Source: Ramlibacter pallidus
Lineage (GTDB): Bacteria; Pseudomonadota; Gammaproteobacteria; Burkholderiales; Burkholderiaceae_C
NCBI RefSeq assembly: GCF_015070875.1
Contig: NZ_JADDIV010000003.1
Coordinates: forward strand, 62,001 to 126,000
DNA length: 64,000 bases
Reading direction: 5' to 3'
Part shown: positions 32,273 to 41,451 of the stretch, one piece after another
Layout of the letters: each line of letters begins with the position of its first letter
Numbering within the stretch: the first letter of the stretch is position 1
Position numbers and translations under genes: made by a program
The notes under the pieces: generated by a model
What the model saw: the letters and a program-made list of their open reading frames with translations, nothing else
What the model was told of the DNA's origin: nothing
Databases searched by the model: none

Positions 32273-34225
32273 ATGACAACGAACGTGCCATTCCTGCGCG
32301 TGCCTGCCGGCCTCCTGGCCGCGGCCGCCGCGCTCGCCTTTCCTTCCGTCCATGCCCAGTCCCAGCCCGCGCCGCAGACGCTGCGCGAGACCCGCGTGCA
32401 GGCCACCCGCTTCGCGGAGCCGGCCGAATCGCTGCCGCTCGGCGTGAGCGTGATCACCGCGGAGGAGATCCGCGCGAGCGGCGCCACCAGCGTGAACGAA
32501 GCCGTGATGCGCCTGCTGGGCGTGCCCGGGCGGCAGGACCTCTATGGCGGCGGCGAGTATTCGCTGGACCTGCGCGGCTTCGGCACCACCGCCGACAGCA
32601 ACCAGGTCGTGGTCCTGGACGGCATCCGCATCTCCGAGGCCGACCTGGGCGGGACGCGCCTGGCCGGCATTCCGATCGACTCGGTCGAGAGCATCGAGGT
32701 GCTGCGTGGCAGCGGCGCGGTGCTGTACGGGGAGGGCGCCACCGGCGGCGTGATCGTCATCACCACCAAGGCCGGACGCGGACGGCAGCAGGCCAGCGGC
32801 GGGTCGCTGTACGGCGCCGTCGGTTCCGACGGCCTGCGCGACCTGCGCGGCAGCGCCACGCTCAACGCGGGCAACGGCTTCCTGCTGGATGCGCATGCGC
32901 AGCACCGCGAAAGCGACGGCTTCCGCGACAACCAGCGCTCCGATGCCCAGGCCGGCACGGTGAGCGGCCAGTGGTCCAACGACTGGCTGCGCTTCGGCGC
33001 GCGCGTGTCGCAGGACCGGCTGGACGCACGGCTGCCCGGCGCGCTCAGCGCCGCCCAGTACGCGGCCGACCCGACGCAGGCGAGCCGTCCCGACGACAGC
33101 GCCACCATCCGCGGTGAACGCGTCTCCGCCTTCGCGCAGGCCGAACTCGGCGCCTGGCAACTGGCCCTCGACGCCAGCCGCCGCGAGAAGGAGCTGCGCA
33201 GCGTGAATTCGGGCTTCGCCTACGACTACGACATCGTCTCCGACACCTGGGGCGTGCGCGCCCGCCACGAGGGCACGTTCTCCGGCGCGAAGAACGTGCT
33301 GGTGCTGGGTGCCGACATCAGCGAATGGCAACGCGACGTGCTCGGCTTCTTCGGCTCCACCGCCACGCAGCGCTCGCGCGGCTTCTACGCCAAGGACGAC
33401 GTCACGCTGGCCGGCGGGACCCGCTTCTCGCTGGGCGCGCGCACCGAACGCATCCGCAAGGACAGCACCTCCTCGGGCACCGGCTTCTCCGACCGCCAGC
33501 AGGCGTGGGAGCTGGGCGTGAGCCATCCCTTTGGCGCGGGCTGGACGGGCTACGCCCGCGTCGGCCGCAGTTTCCGCCTGGCCAACGTCGACGAGTTCAA
33601 TTTCACCGCCCCGGGCGTCGCCCTGCGGCCGCAGGTGTCGCGCGACGCGGAGCTGGGCACGCGCTGGTCGTATGCCTCCGGCAAGGTCGAGGCGCGCCTG
33701 TACCGGAGCGCGCTCACCGACGAAATCGGCTTCGACCCGGCCGCCGCCGGCGCGCTGTTCGGTGCCAACGTCAACTTCGACCCGACGCGCCGCCAGGGCC
33801 TGGAGGTGGACTGGAACCACGCGGTGACGCCGGCGTTCGGCGTGCGCGTGCACGCCGCGCTGCGGCAGGCCACCTTCCGCTCCGGCCCGTACGCCGGCAA
33901 CGACGTGCCGCTGGTGCCGCGTCGCACCGTCGCGCTGCGCGGCGACTGGGTGCCGGTGGCGGGCCACCGCTTGAGCGGCGGCGTGAACTGGGTATCGTCG
34001 CAGCATCCGGACTACGCCAATGCCTGCACGATGCCCTCGTACGCCACCGCCGACGCCCGCTACGCCTGGCAGTTCCACCCGCGCGCCGAGCTGGCCGTGG
34101 GCGTGACGAACCTGTTCGACCGCCAGATCTACACGCAGGCCTTCGCCTGCGCCGGGGGGCAGGTCACGTCGATCTACCCGGAAGCCGGGCGCCGCTTCAC
34201 CGCCTCGCTGCGGGTGCAGTTCTAG
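32273..34225 (+). CDS. btuB: TonB-dependent cobalamin outer-membrane receptor
   Basis: This 650-aa protein has a signal peptide (FLRVPAGLLAAAAALAF, cleavage after VHA near residue 28). The TonB-box region RETRVQATRFAEPAE follows, then a plug domain (GVSVITAEEIRASGATSVNE, VVVLDGIRISEADLGG, VEVLRGSGAVLYGEGATGG-type sequence). A beta-barrel ends in a terminal Phe (SLRVQF). The riboswitch and following BtuF, BtuC, BtuD and CobQ genes mark it as the B12 receptor. The start was taken at 32273 since the ATG at 32144 lies inside the riboswitch. No clear Shine-Dalgarno precedes it. Confidence 0.92.
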   Translation: MTTNVPFLRVPAGLLAAAAALAFPSVHAQSQPAPQTLRETRVQATRFAEPAESLPLGVSVITAEEIRASGATSVNEAVMRLLGVPGRQDLYGGGEYSLDLRGFGTTADSNQVVVLDGIRISEADLGGTRLAGIPIDSVESIEVLRGSGAVLYGEGATGGVIVITTKAGRGRQQASGGSLYGAVGSDGLRDLRGSATLNAGNGFLLDAHAQHRESDGFRDNQRSDAQAGTVSGQWSNDWLRFGARVSQDRLDARLPGALSAAQYAADPTQASRPDDSATIRGERVSAFAQAELGAWQLALDASRREKELRSVNSGFAYDYDIVSDTWGVRARHEGTFSGAKNVLVLGADISEWQRDVLGFFGSTATQRSRGFYAKDDVTLAGGTRFSLGARTERIRKDSTSSGTGFSDRQQAWELGVSHPFGAGWTGYARVGRSFRLANVDEFNFTAPGVALRPQVSRDAELGTRWSYASGKVEARLYRSALTDEIGFDPAAAGALFGANVNFDPTRRQGLEVDWNHAVTPAFGVRVHAALRQATFRSGPYAGNDVPLVPRRTVALRGDWVPVAGHRLSGGVNWVSSQHPDYANACTMPSYATADARYAWQFHPRAELAVGVTNLFDRQIYTQAFACAGGQVTSIYPEAGRRFTASLRVQF

Positions 34226-34228
34226 CGG

Positions 34229-35044
34229 ATGGACCGGCTCGCCATTCCGCGCGGCCCGCGCCGCATCGTCTGCCTCACCGAGGAGGCGACGGAATGGCTG
34301 TACCTGCTGGGCGAGGAGGCGCGCATCGTCGGCATCTCGGGCTACACGGTGCGACCGCGCCGGGCCCGCGAGGAGAAGCCGAAGGTCAGCGCCTTCCTCT
34401 CCGCGAAGATCGACAGGATCCTGGACCTGCGGCCGGACTGCGTGTTCGGCTTCTCCGACCTGCAGGCCGACATCGCCGCCGAACTGGTGCGGCGCGGCGT
34501 GCAGGTCACCATCTTCAACCAACGCAGCGTGGAGGAGGTCTTCGCCATGCTGTACCAGGTGGCGGCCATGGTCGGGCGCGCCGACGACGGGCTGCGCCTG
34601 CTCGAAGGCATGCGCGGGCGCCTGCTGGCGATCGAAGCGGCGGGCCGTGCCCTGCCGCGCCGGCCGCGCGTGTATTTCGAGGAATGGGACGAGCCGCACA
34701 TCAGCGCCATCCGCTGGGTGTCGGAACTGGTGGGCATCGCCGGCGGCGACGACGTCTTCCCGGAACTGGCGGTGCAGCCGCTCGGCAAGGACCGCATCAT
34801 CGCGGACAGCCTGGAAGTCGTGCGCCGCGCGCCGGACATCGTGGTCGGGTCCTGGTGCGGCAAGAACTTCCGGCCGGCGAAGGTCGCCGCGCGCGCCGGG
34901 TGGCAGGACGTGCCCGCCGTGCGGGACGCGCAGCTGTTCGAGATCAAGTCGGCCGACATCCTGCAGCCGGGGCCCGCGGCGCTCACGGACGGGGTGGAGC
35001 AGCTGCATCGGATCGTGATGGCGTGGAGTGCCAGGCATGGGTGA
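34229..35044 (+). CDS. BtuF-like cobalamin-binding protein without signal peptide
   Basis: This 271-aa protein has the two-lobed BtuF/FhuD-type fold signature: RRIVCLTEEATEWLYLLGEE near residue 11, DRILDLRPDCVFGFSDLQADIAAEL near 60, then YFEEWDEPHISAIRWVSELV and PDIVVGSWCGKNF. It starts directly with PRGPRRIVCL, with no export signal, so it should remain in the cytoplasm unless the start is wrong. No earlier start is available, as the receptor stop lies 3 bases before. It may be a cytoplasmic corrinoid handler rather than an importer component. Confidence 0.8.
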   Translation: MDRLAIPRGPRRIVCLTEEATEWLYLLGEEARIVGISGYTVRPRRAREEKPKVSAFLSAKIDRILDLRPDCVFGFSDLQADIAAELVRRGVQVTIFNQRSVEEVFAMLYQVAAMVGRADDGLRLLEGMRGRLLAIEAAGRALPRRPRVYFEEWDEPHISAIRWVSELVGIAGGDDVFPELAVQPLGKDRIIADSLEVVRRAPDIVVGSWCGKNFRPAKVAARAGWQDVPAVRDAQLFEIKSADILQPGPAALTDGVEQLHRIVMAWSARHG

Positions 35045-35056
35045 TTCGAGGCCGCC

Positions 35057-35177
35057 GTGCCCCCCTCCCGGCCTCCCCCCGGAGGGGGGAGGAGCACCGT
35101 CTTTCTCCCTCTTCCCAAAGGGGGGAGAAGCACTGTCTTTCTCCCTCCCCCTCTGGGGGAGGGCCGGGGTGGGGGCA
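35057..35177. repeat. C/G-tract dispersed repeat overlapping the start of btuF
   Basis: The segment begins GTGCCCCCCTCCCGGCCTCC and ends with CTGGGGGAGGGCCGGGGTGG, arms that form a long imperfect inverted repeat. In between are two further CTTTCTCCCTC-type units. A sister element lies at 46290-46373 and a related one at 59097-59181. It carries GGGGGAGGG 5 bases before a GTG that can start the second BtuF gene. Confidence 0.75.
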
Positions 35178-36029
35178 CTCCTGCTCTCCTGCGTCCTCGG
35201 CCTCCCTGCGCCCACGCAGGCCGCCCCCATCGACGTCACCGACGACCGCGGCACCACCGTCACGCTCCCGGCGCCGCCGCGGCGCATCGTCACGCTGCTG
35301 CCGTCGCTGGGCGAGACCGTCTGCGCGCTGGGCGCGTGCGACCGGCTGGTCGCGGTCGACGACTTCGCCAACTGGCCGCCGGAGGTGGCGCGGCTGCCCC
35401 ACGTCGGCGGCGTCGACGATGCGCGCATCGAGAGCATCGTCGCGCTGCGGCCGGACCTCGTGCTGCTGTCCTCCACCGCCCGCGCGCTGCCCCGCCTGCA
35501 GGCGCTGGGCGTGCCGGTGCTCGGCCTGGACGTGAAGACGCTGGGCGACGTGCAGCGTGTGCTCGGCAAGGTCGGACAAGCCCTCGGCGTCGATCCGGCG
35601 CCGGTGTGGCAACGCATCGAAGCCGGCATCGGCGCCGCCGTGGCGAGCGTGCCGCCGCAGGCGCGCGGCCGGCGCGTGTACTTCGAAGTGGGCGGCGGCT
35701 ATGCCGCCAGCGCCTCCTCGCACATCGGCGAGATCCTGGGACGGCTGGGCGCCGTGAACATCGTCCCCGGTGCGCTCGGCACGGTGCCGCAACTCAACCC
35801 CGAGTTCGTCGTGCGCGCCGACCCCGACCTCGTCATCGTCGGCAGCCACAGCGCCGCCTCGCTCGCGGGCCGGCCCGGCTGGTCGAAGCTGGGGGCGTTG
35901 CGCACCGGCGCGGTCTGCGTCATGCCGCCGCAGGACAGCGACGTGGTGATGCGACCCGGCCCGCGCTCGGCCGAAGCGGCGGCCATCCTGGCGCGCTGCC
36001 TCGCCACCCCCGTAAAGGCGCAGCGCTGA
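35169..36029 (+). CDS. btuF: Periplasmic cobalamin-binding protein BtuF
   Basis: With the GTG start this protein has 286 aa. A hydrophobic signal segment (GALLLSCVLGLPAPTQA) precedes APIDVTDDRGTTVTLPAPP and then RRIVTLLPSLGETVCALGACDRLVAV, the classical BtuF entry. DARIESIVALRPDLVLLSS and NPEFVVRADPDLVIVGSHSA mark the two lobes. The GTG lies in a dispersed repeat whose GGGGGAGGG would serve as ribosome site. Earlier in-frame starts (GTG 35028, ATG 35037) would translate through the repeat and add a 44-47-residue extension with a positive charge before the hydrophobic stretch. The true start needs testing. Its stop overlaps btuC by one base. Confidence 0.85.
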   Translation: MGALLLSCVLGLPAPTQAAPIDVTDDRGTTVTLPAPPRRIVTLLPSLGETVCALGACDRLVAVDDFANWPPEVARLPHVGGVDDARIESIVALRPDLVLLSSTARALPRLQALGVPVLGLDVKTLGDVQRVLGKVGQALGVDPAPVWQRIEAGIGAAVASVPPQARGRRVYFEVGGGYAASASSHIGEILGRLGAVNIVPGALGTVPQLNPEFVVRADPDLVIVGSHSAASLAGRPGWSKLGALRTGAVCVMPPQDSDVVMRPGPRSAEAAAILARCLATPVKAQR

Positions 36030-37012
36030 TGGAGGCCCGCCGCCTGCCTGCCGGCCTCGGCCTGCTGCTGCTGGCCGCCACCGGACTGCTGGCGTTCGGC
36101 GGGCTCGCCGTCGGCAGCCTCGGCTGGGAACTGCCCTGGGGCACGGACGCCGTGCCCGCGCCGGTGCTGTGGGACATCCGCCTGCCGCGCACGCTGGGCG
36201 CCTGGCTGGCCGGTGCGTTGCTGGGACTGGCGGGCGCCGTGGCGCAGGGCCTGTTCCGCAATCCGCTCGCGGATCCCTACCTGCTGGGGAGCGCGACCGG
36301 CGCGGCCTTCGGGGTCGCGCTGCTGCTGGTGCTGGTGGGCACCGTGCCCGCCGCCGCCTCCTGGACGACGCAGCTCGGGCTGACGGGCGCCGGGTTCGTC
36401 GGCGCCGTCGCGGCGGTGCTGCTCACGCTGGGCCTCGCGCGCGGCGTGCAGCACACGCTGCGCCTGCTGCTGGCCGGCGTGATCGTCGGGATGCTGTTCG
36501 GCGCCTTCGCGGCGCTGGTGATGTTCTGGGTGCCCGACATCCTACGGGCCATGCAGGCCTTCATGCTGGGGACCACCGGCTTCGTCGGCTGGTCGGGCGC
36601 GGGCCTGCTGGCGCTGGCGCTGGCCGTGTGCCTGGCGCTGGCGATCGCGACGGCGCCCGCGCTCGACGCGCTGACGCTCGGCGAGAGCACGGCGGCCAGC
36701 CTGGGCGTGCCGCTCGCACGGGTGCGCCTGCTGCTGGTGACGGCGATGGCGCTGGCCACCGGCGCGGCGGTCGCGCAGGTGGGCCTGGTCGCCTTCATCG
36801 GCCTGATCGCGCCGCATGCCGTCCGTGCGGCGGTCCAGCCGACGCACCGGTGGTTGCTGCCGCTGTCGGCGCTGGCCGGCGGCGTGCTGCTGCTGGCCGC
36901 GGACGTGCTCGCGCGCGGGCTGCTGGCGCCGCGCGAGGTGCCCGTCGGCGTGCTCACCGCCGTGCTGGGCGGAAGCTACCTGCTCTGGCTGATGCACCGG
37001 AGGCCACTGTGA
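36029..37012 (+). CDS. btuC: Cobalamin ABC transporter permease BtuC (FecCD family)
   Basis: This 327-aa protein has about ten membrane segments. FecCD hallmarks are IRLPRTLGAWLAGALLGLAGAV near residue 50, QGLFRNPLADPYLLGSATGAA near 73, the coupling region SLGVPLARVRLLL, and GLIAPHAVRAAVQPTHRWLLP near 255. It carries the corrinoid across the inner membrane. It overlaps btuF by one base and btuD by four (GTGA). Confidence 0.93.
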   Translation: MEARRLPAGLGLLLLAATGLLAFGGLAVGSLGWELPWGTDAVPAPVLWDIRLPRTLGAWLAGALLGLAGAVAQGLFRNPLADPYLLGSATGAAFGVALLLVLVGTVPAAASWTTQLGLTGAGFVGAVAAVLLTLGLARGVQHTLRLLLAGVIVGMLFGAFAALVMFWVPDILRAMQAFMLGTTGFVGWSGAGLLALALAVCLALAIATAPALDALTLGESTAASLGVPLARVRLLLVTAMALATGAAVAQVGLVAFIGLIAPHAVRAAVQPTHRWLLPLSALAGGVLLLAADVLARGLLAPREVPVGVLTAVLGGSYLLWLMHRRPL

Positions 37013-37788
37013 ACGCGCCCGCGCTGCAGGCGCGCGGCCTGCACGCCAGCCTCGGTGGGAAACCGGTGCTGCATGGCATCGACCTGGCGATCGCGCAAGG
37101 CCGCTGGACCTCCGTCGTGGGGCCCAACGGCGCCGGCAAGACCACGCTGCTGAAGGCGCTCGCGCAGCTGTTGCCGGCGCGGGGCGAGGTGCAGCTGTTC
37201 GGGCGCGCCATGGCGGCGTGGCCGCGCCGCGAGCGCGCGCGGCAGCTCGCCTGGCTCGGGCAGAACGAGGGTGCGCCGCCGGACCTGCGCGCGCGCGACG
37301 TCGTCCTGCTCGGGCGCCTGCCGCACCAGGACTGGATGGGCGCGGCGTCGCCGGAGGACGACGCGCAGGTGCGCGAGGCCATGCAGGAGACGCAGTGCTG
37401 GGACTGGCGCGACCGGCCGCTGGGCAGCCTCTCGGGCGGCGAGCGCCAGCGCGTGCTGCTCGCCCGGGCGCTCGCCGTGCGTGCGCCGCTGCTGCTGATG
37501 GACGAGCCCCTGGGCAACCTGGACCTGCCGCACCAGGCCGACTGGCTGGCGCTGGTGCGCCGCCATGTCGCGCGCGGCGGGACCGCGGTCACCGTGCTGC
37601 ACGAAGTCGGCATCGCGCTGCATGCCGACGACCTGGTGCTGCTGGCGCAGGGGCGCGTCGCGCACCACGGCCCCTGCGACGATCCGGCCACGCACCGCGC
37701 CATCGAACGGGTCTTCGACCGGCGCGTGGCCGTGCATGCGGTGGCCGGCCAATGGGCGGTGCTGCCGAGGAGCGGCGATGCCGGCTGA
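37009..37788 (+). CDS. btuD: Cobalamin ABC transporter ATPase BtuD
   Basis: This 259-aa protein has Walker A VVGPNGAGKTTLL near residue 36, a Q-loop (AWLGQNEGAP), the signature LSGGERQRVLLARAL near 140, Walker B LLLMDEPLGNLD near 162 and a switch His in VTVLHEVGIA. The GTG start is fixed by the GTGA overlap with btuC. It powers the BtuCDF importer. Its 3' end overlaps cobQ by 11 bases. Confidence 0.93.
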   Translation: MNAPALQARGLHASLGGKPVLHGIDLAIAQGRWTSVVGPNGAGKTTLLKALAQLLPARGEVQLFGRAMAAWPRRERARQLAWLGQNEGAPPDLRARDVVLLGRLPHQDWMGAASPEDDAQVREAMQETQCWDWRDRPLGSLSGGERQRVLLARALAVRAPLLLMDEPLGNLDLPHQADWLALVRRHVARGGTAVTVLHEVGIALHADDLVLLAQGRVAHHGPCDDPATHRAIERVFDRRVAVHAVAGQWAVLPRSGDAG

Positions 37789-39244
37789 ACGCCCGCCCGC
37801 GCGCTGCATCATGGTGCTGGGCACGAGCAGCGGCGCGGGCAAGAGCTGGCTCGCCACCGCCCTGTGCCGCTGGTACGCGCGCCAGGGCCTGAGCGTGGCG
37901 CCGTTCAAGGCGCAGAACATGAGCAACAACGCGCGCGTGGTGTCCGACGGCTTGGGCGGCGTGGGCGAGATCGGCAGCGCGCAGTACTTCCAGGCGCTGG
38001 CCGCCGGCGTGGAGCCGGAGGTGCGCATGAACCCCGTGCTGCTCAAGCCCGAAGCCGACACGCACAGCCAGGTCGTGGTGCTGGGGCAGGTCGACGCCGC
38101 GCTCACCGCCATGCCCTGGCGCGAACGCGGGGCGCAACTGTGGCCGATCGCCCGCGATGCGCTGGACGACCTCCGTGCGCGCCACGACGTGGTGGTGATC
38201 GAAGGCGCCGGCTCGCCCGCGGAGATCAACCTGCAGGACTGCGACTTCGTGAACCTGCGCGTGGCGGAGCATGCGCAGGCGCGCTGCCTGCTGGTGACCG
38301 ACATCGACCGCGGCGGCGCCTTCGCGCACCTGTACGGGACCTGGGCGCTGGTCCCGCAGGCGCAGCGCGCGCTGCTGCACGGCTTCGTCCTGAACCGCTT
38401 CCGCGGCGATGCGGCCCTGCTGGCGCCCGGCCCGCAACAACTGGAGCGCCTGACCGGCGTGCCCGTGGTCGGCACGATCCCGATGGTGCGCCACCACGGG
38501 CTGCCCGAGGAGGACGGCGTGTTCGACGCGCAGGCCGGCACCGGCGAGGTGCAACTGACCATCGCCGTGGTCGCCTATCCGCGCATCAGCAACCTCGACG
38601 AGTTCCAGCCGCTGGCCAACATCCCGGGCGTGCGCCTGCTGTGGGCGCGCAGTCCCGCGCAGCTCGCCGGGGCGGACTGGGTGGTCCTGCCCGGGTCCAA
38701 GCACACGATCGCCGACCTGGCCTGGCTGCGCGCGCAGGGGCTGGACCGCGCGGTCGCCGCCCACGCGGCCGCCGGCCAGCGCGTGCTGGGCATCTGCGGC
38801 GGGCTGCAGATGCTGGGCGAGGCGCTGATCGACCCGGACCACATCGACGGCAACGCACCCGGCCTCGGCCTGTTGCCGCTCGTCACGCAGTTCGCGGCGC
38901 GCAAGACCTTGCGGCGCACGGCGCTGCGCTTCGAGCCGCTCGCGGCGCCGTGGGAGGCGCTCTCCGGCCGGGCCTTCGAGGGCTACGAGATCCACACGGG
39001 GCACACCGTGCAGCACGTCGGCATGGGGCCGGCGCGGCCCGCGCTGGCCGGCGGGCTCGGCTGGCAGGACGCGAAGGGCAACGTGCTCGGGCTGTACCTG
39101 CACGGCCTGTTCGAGCAGCCGGCGGTACTGCAGGCCCTGTTCGGCGCCCGCGTGCCCACGCTGGCGACCGTGTTCGACGGCCTCGCCGACGTCGTCGAAG
39201 AGCACTTCGAAACAGGTGTACTGCCCGGGCTGCTCCAGTGCTGA
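37778..39244 (+). CDS. cobQ: Cobyric acid synthase
   Basis: This 488-aa protein has an N-terminal ATP-dependent amidoligase domain (IMVLGTSSGAGKSWLATALCRWY, then PFKAQNMSNNARVV, HDVVVIEGAGSPAEIN). The C-terminal glutamine amidotransferase domain has the nucleophile region RVLGICGGLQMLGEAL near 345 and a His in GYEIHTGHTVQHV. It amidates adenosylcobyrinate diamide to adenosylcobyrate. Alone among B12 biosynthesis genes here and placed after the importer, it suggests salvage or remodelling of imported precursors, with the other cob genes elsewhere. Confidence 0.95.
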   Translation: MPAERPPARCIMVLGTSSGAGKSWLATALCRWYARQGLSVAPFKAQNMSNNARVVSDGLGGVGEIGSAQYFQALAAGVEPEVRMNPVLLKPEADTHSQVVVLGQVDAALTAMPWRERGAQLWPIARDALDDLRARHDVVVIEGAGSPAEINLQDCDFVNLRVAEHAQARCLLVTDIDRGGAFAHLYGTWALVPQAQRALLHGFVLNRFRGDAALLAPGPQQLERLTGVPVVGTIPMVRHHGLPEEDGVFDAQAGTGEVQLTIAVVAYPRISNLDEFQPLANIPGVRLLWARSPAQLAGADWVVLPGSKHTIADLAWLRAQGLDRAVAAHAAAGQRVLGICGGLQMLGEALIDPDHIDGNAPGLGLLPLVTQFAARKTLRRTALRFEPLAAPWEALSGRAFEGYEIHTGHTVQHVGMGPARPALAGGLGWQDAKGNVLGLYLHGLFEQPAVLQALFGARVPTLATVFDGLADVVEEHFETGVLPGLLQC

Positions 39245-39350
39245 AGGCCTAGGGTAAACGCCGCCGCCGGGCGGCTGCCCAAGCCGAAAGTTGCACGCCA
39301 TACTAGGCCAGCCGTGGCATGGGGCCGCGGCACGTCTGGGGGGCGTTGCC

Positions 39351-39788
39351 ATGTACAAGAAGATCCTGCTGGCTTACGACGGCTCCGACGCGGGCCAGAA
39401 GGCCTTGCTCGATTGCCGTGACATCGCGAACTGGAGCCAGTCCGAACTGCACCTGGTGGCCGTGATGCCTTCGGCCATGAGCTTCGTGGGCCTGGAGGGC
39501 GGCGTCTACGACGTGGAGCTCGAGGAGCGCGAGAAGCGCAAGTACCGCGGCGTGCTCGACGACGGCCTGCGGCGCCTGGCCGAATGCGGCTTCAGCGCGC
39601 GCGGCGAAGTCGTCACGGGCGAGGCGATCGACGAGATCGTCAAGTACGCCAAGAGGATCTCGGCCGACCTCATCGTCGTGGGCCACAAGCACCTGGACAG
39701 CTGGGCGGCGCGCTGGTGGCGCGGCTCCATCTCCGGCGCGCTGATCGAGCACGCGCCGTGCAGCGTGCTGGTCGTCATCACGCAGTGA
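39351..39788 (+). CDS. Universal stress protein, UspA family
   Basis: This 145-aa protein begins with YKKILLAYDGSDAGQKALLDC and ends with the Usp region SADLIVVGHKHLDSWAARWW followed by GSISGALIEHAPCSVLVV. The ATP-binding pattern G-x2-G-x9-G-S is incomplete, because the second glycine is missing, so nucleotide binding is uncertain. A 106-base gap holding its own promoter separates it from cobQ; no clear promoter box was identified. Confidence 0.88.
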   Translation: MYKKILLAYDGSDAGQKALLDCRDIANWSQSELHLVAVMPSAMSFVGLEGGVYDVELEEREKRKYRGVLDDGLRRLAECGFSARGEVVTGEAIDEIVKYAKRISADLIVVGHKHLDSWAARWWRGSISGALIEHAPCSVLVVITQ

Positions 39789-39795
39789 CCGCGGC

Positions 39796-41451
39796 ATGAG
39801 CCTGCCGGCCCGGCTGCTGCGCGCCGCCTCGGCGCTGCTCCTCGCGCTGTCGCTCGTCGCCTGCGCGGCGGTCGCGCCCGCACCGCCGCCGCCGCGGCTG
39901 GTGGTGCTGCTCGTGGTCGACGGCCTGCCGCAGCGGCAGGTGACCGCGTACCGCGACCAGCTGGCGCCGGACGGCCTGGCGCGCTTCCTCGATCGCGGCA
40001 CCTGGTTCGCCGAGGCCCACCACGGCCAGGCCTTCACGGTGACGGCCGCGGGGCACGCGACGCTGCTGACCGGCGCGCATCCGCGCCGCACCGGCATCAT
40101 CGGCAACGAGTGGCGCGACGTCGCCACGGGCGAGCCGGTGTACTGCACCGGCGACCCGATGGAGACGTACATCGGCCACCCGACCGGCCCGATGGACGGC
40201 ACCAGCCCGCGCAACCTGAAGGTGGAGTCGCTGGGCGACGTGCTGCGCCAGCGCGATGCGCGGTCGAAGGTGATCGCCGTGTCGGGCAAGGACCGCGGGG
40301 CGATCCTGCCGGCCGGCCACGCGGGCACCGCCTACATGTACATGGCCGGCAGCGGGCAGTTCGCCTCCACCACCTACTACATGCGGCAGCACCCGTCCTG
40401 GGTGGATGCCTTCAACGCCGCGAAGCCGGCCGACCGCTTCTTCAAGGCGGAGTGGAGGCCGCTGCTGCCCGAAGCCGCCTATGCGCGCTCTCTGCCGGAT
40501 GGCCAGCCGTGGTTCGGGACGGGCGGCGGCAAGCTGCCCATGACGATGGGCGCCGCCGAGGCCGCACCCACGCCGGCTTTCTACGGTGCGCTGCTGCGCA
40601 GCCCGTTCGCCGACGCCCTGACGCTGGACTTCGCCCGCGCCGCCGTCGCCGGCGAGCAGCTGGGCGCCGACGACGCGCCGGACATCCTGGCGGTCAGCCT
40701 CTCCGGCCACGACTACGTCAACCACCGCTGGAGCGCCGAGTCGCGCCTGTCGCACGACCACCTGCTGCACCTCGACCGCATGCTGCAGGCCTTCTTCGCC
40801 GATCTCGATCGCGCGGTGGGGCGCGACAACTACGTCGCCGTCCTCACGGCGGACCACGGCTTCATGCCTGCGCCAGAACACAGCCAGGCCCAGGGACGCA
40901 GCGCCGGGCGCCTCTCCACGACGCAGGTGGTGGCGGCGGTGAACACCGCGCTGGAGCAGCGCTTCGGCGTGCAGAAACTCGTGGCCTTTGCTTCCGCCTC
41001 GGCGCTCGTGCTCGATCGCAAGCTGGTGGCCGAGCGGCGGCTCGAACCGGAAGGTGTCGCCCGCGCCGCGCGGGACGCCCTCCTGGCGCAACCCGCCTTC
41101 GCCGCCGCCTACACCCGCGGCGAACTCGCCGGCGGCAGCCCCGGCGCGCGCCTGGCCCCGCACTTCGAGCAGATGCGCCGCAGCTGGCACCCGGAGGTCT
41201 CGGGCGACGTGCAGTACGCCCTGAAGCCGCACTGGATGTTCGGCTCCAGCACCTCCATCGCGACGCACGGGTCGCCGCACGAATACGACTCGCACGTGCC
41301 GGTGATGTTGTGGGGGCCGCGCTGGATGCGACCTGCGGCGCTCTCCACCCGCGTCGAAGTGGCCGACATCGCGCCGACGCTGGCGCGCCTGTTGGGCGTG
41401 CCGGCGCCGGCAGCCAGCGAAGGCCGGCCCTTGCCGCTCGCGGCGCCCTGA
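39796..41451 (+). CDS. Alkaline-phosphatase-superfamily lipoprotein (phosphodiesterase/nucleotide pyrophosphatase-like)
   Basis: This 551-aa protein has a lipobox (LSLVAC, Cys22) followed by a Pro-rich linker, so it is probably anchored in a membrane facing the periplasm. The metal-binding pattern of the superfamily is present: VVDGLP near residue 41, the nucleophile Thr in TAAGHATLLTGAHP, SGHDYVNH near 310, TADHGF near 352 and a late His in THGSPHEYDSHVP. It should cleave phosphomono- or diesters. It lies 7 bases after the UspA gene. Confidence 0.85.
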   Translation: MSLPARLLRAASALLLALSLVACAAVAPAPPPPRLVVLLVVDGLPQRQVTAYRDQLAPDGLARFLDRGTWFAEAHHGQAFTVTAAGHATLLTGAHPRRTGIIGNEWRDVATGEPVYCTGDPMETYIGHPTGPMDGTSPRNLKVESLGDVLRQRDARSKVIAVSGKDRGAILPAGHAGTAYMYMAGSGQFASTTYYMRQHPSWVDAFNAAKPADRFFKAEWRPLLPEAAYARSLPDGQPWFGTGGGKLPMTMGAAEAAPTPAFYGALLRSPFADALTLDFARAAVAGEQLGADDAPDILAVSLSGHDYVNHRWSAESRLSHDHLLHLDRMLQAFFADLDRAVGRDNYVAVLTADHGFMPAPEHSQAQGRSAGRLSTTQVVAAVNTALEQRFGVQKLVAFASASALVLDRKLVAERRLEPEGVARAARDALLAQPAFAAAYTRGELAGGSPGARLAPHFEQMRRSWHPEVSGDVQYALKPHWMFGSSTSIATHGSPHEYDSHVPVMLWGPRWMRPAALSTRVEVADIAPTLARLLGVPAPAASEGRPLPLAAP

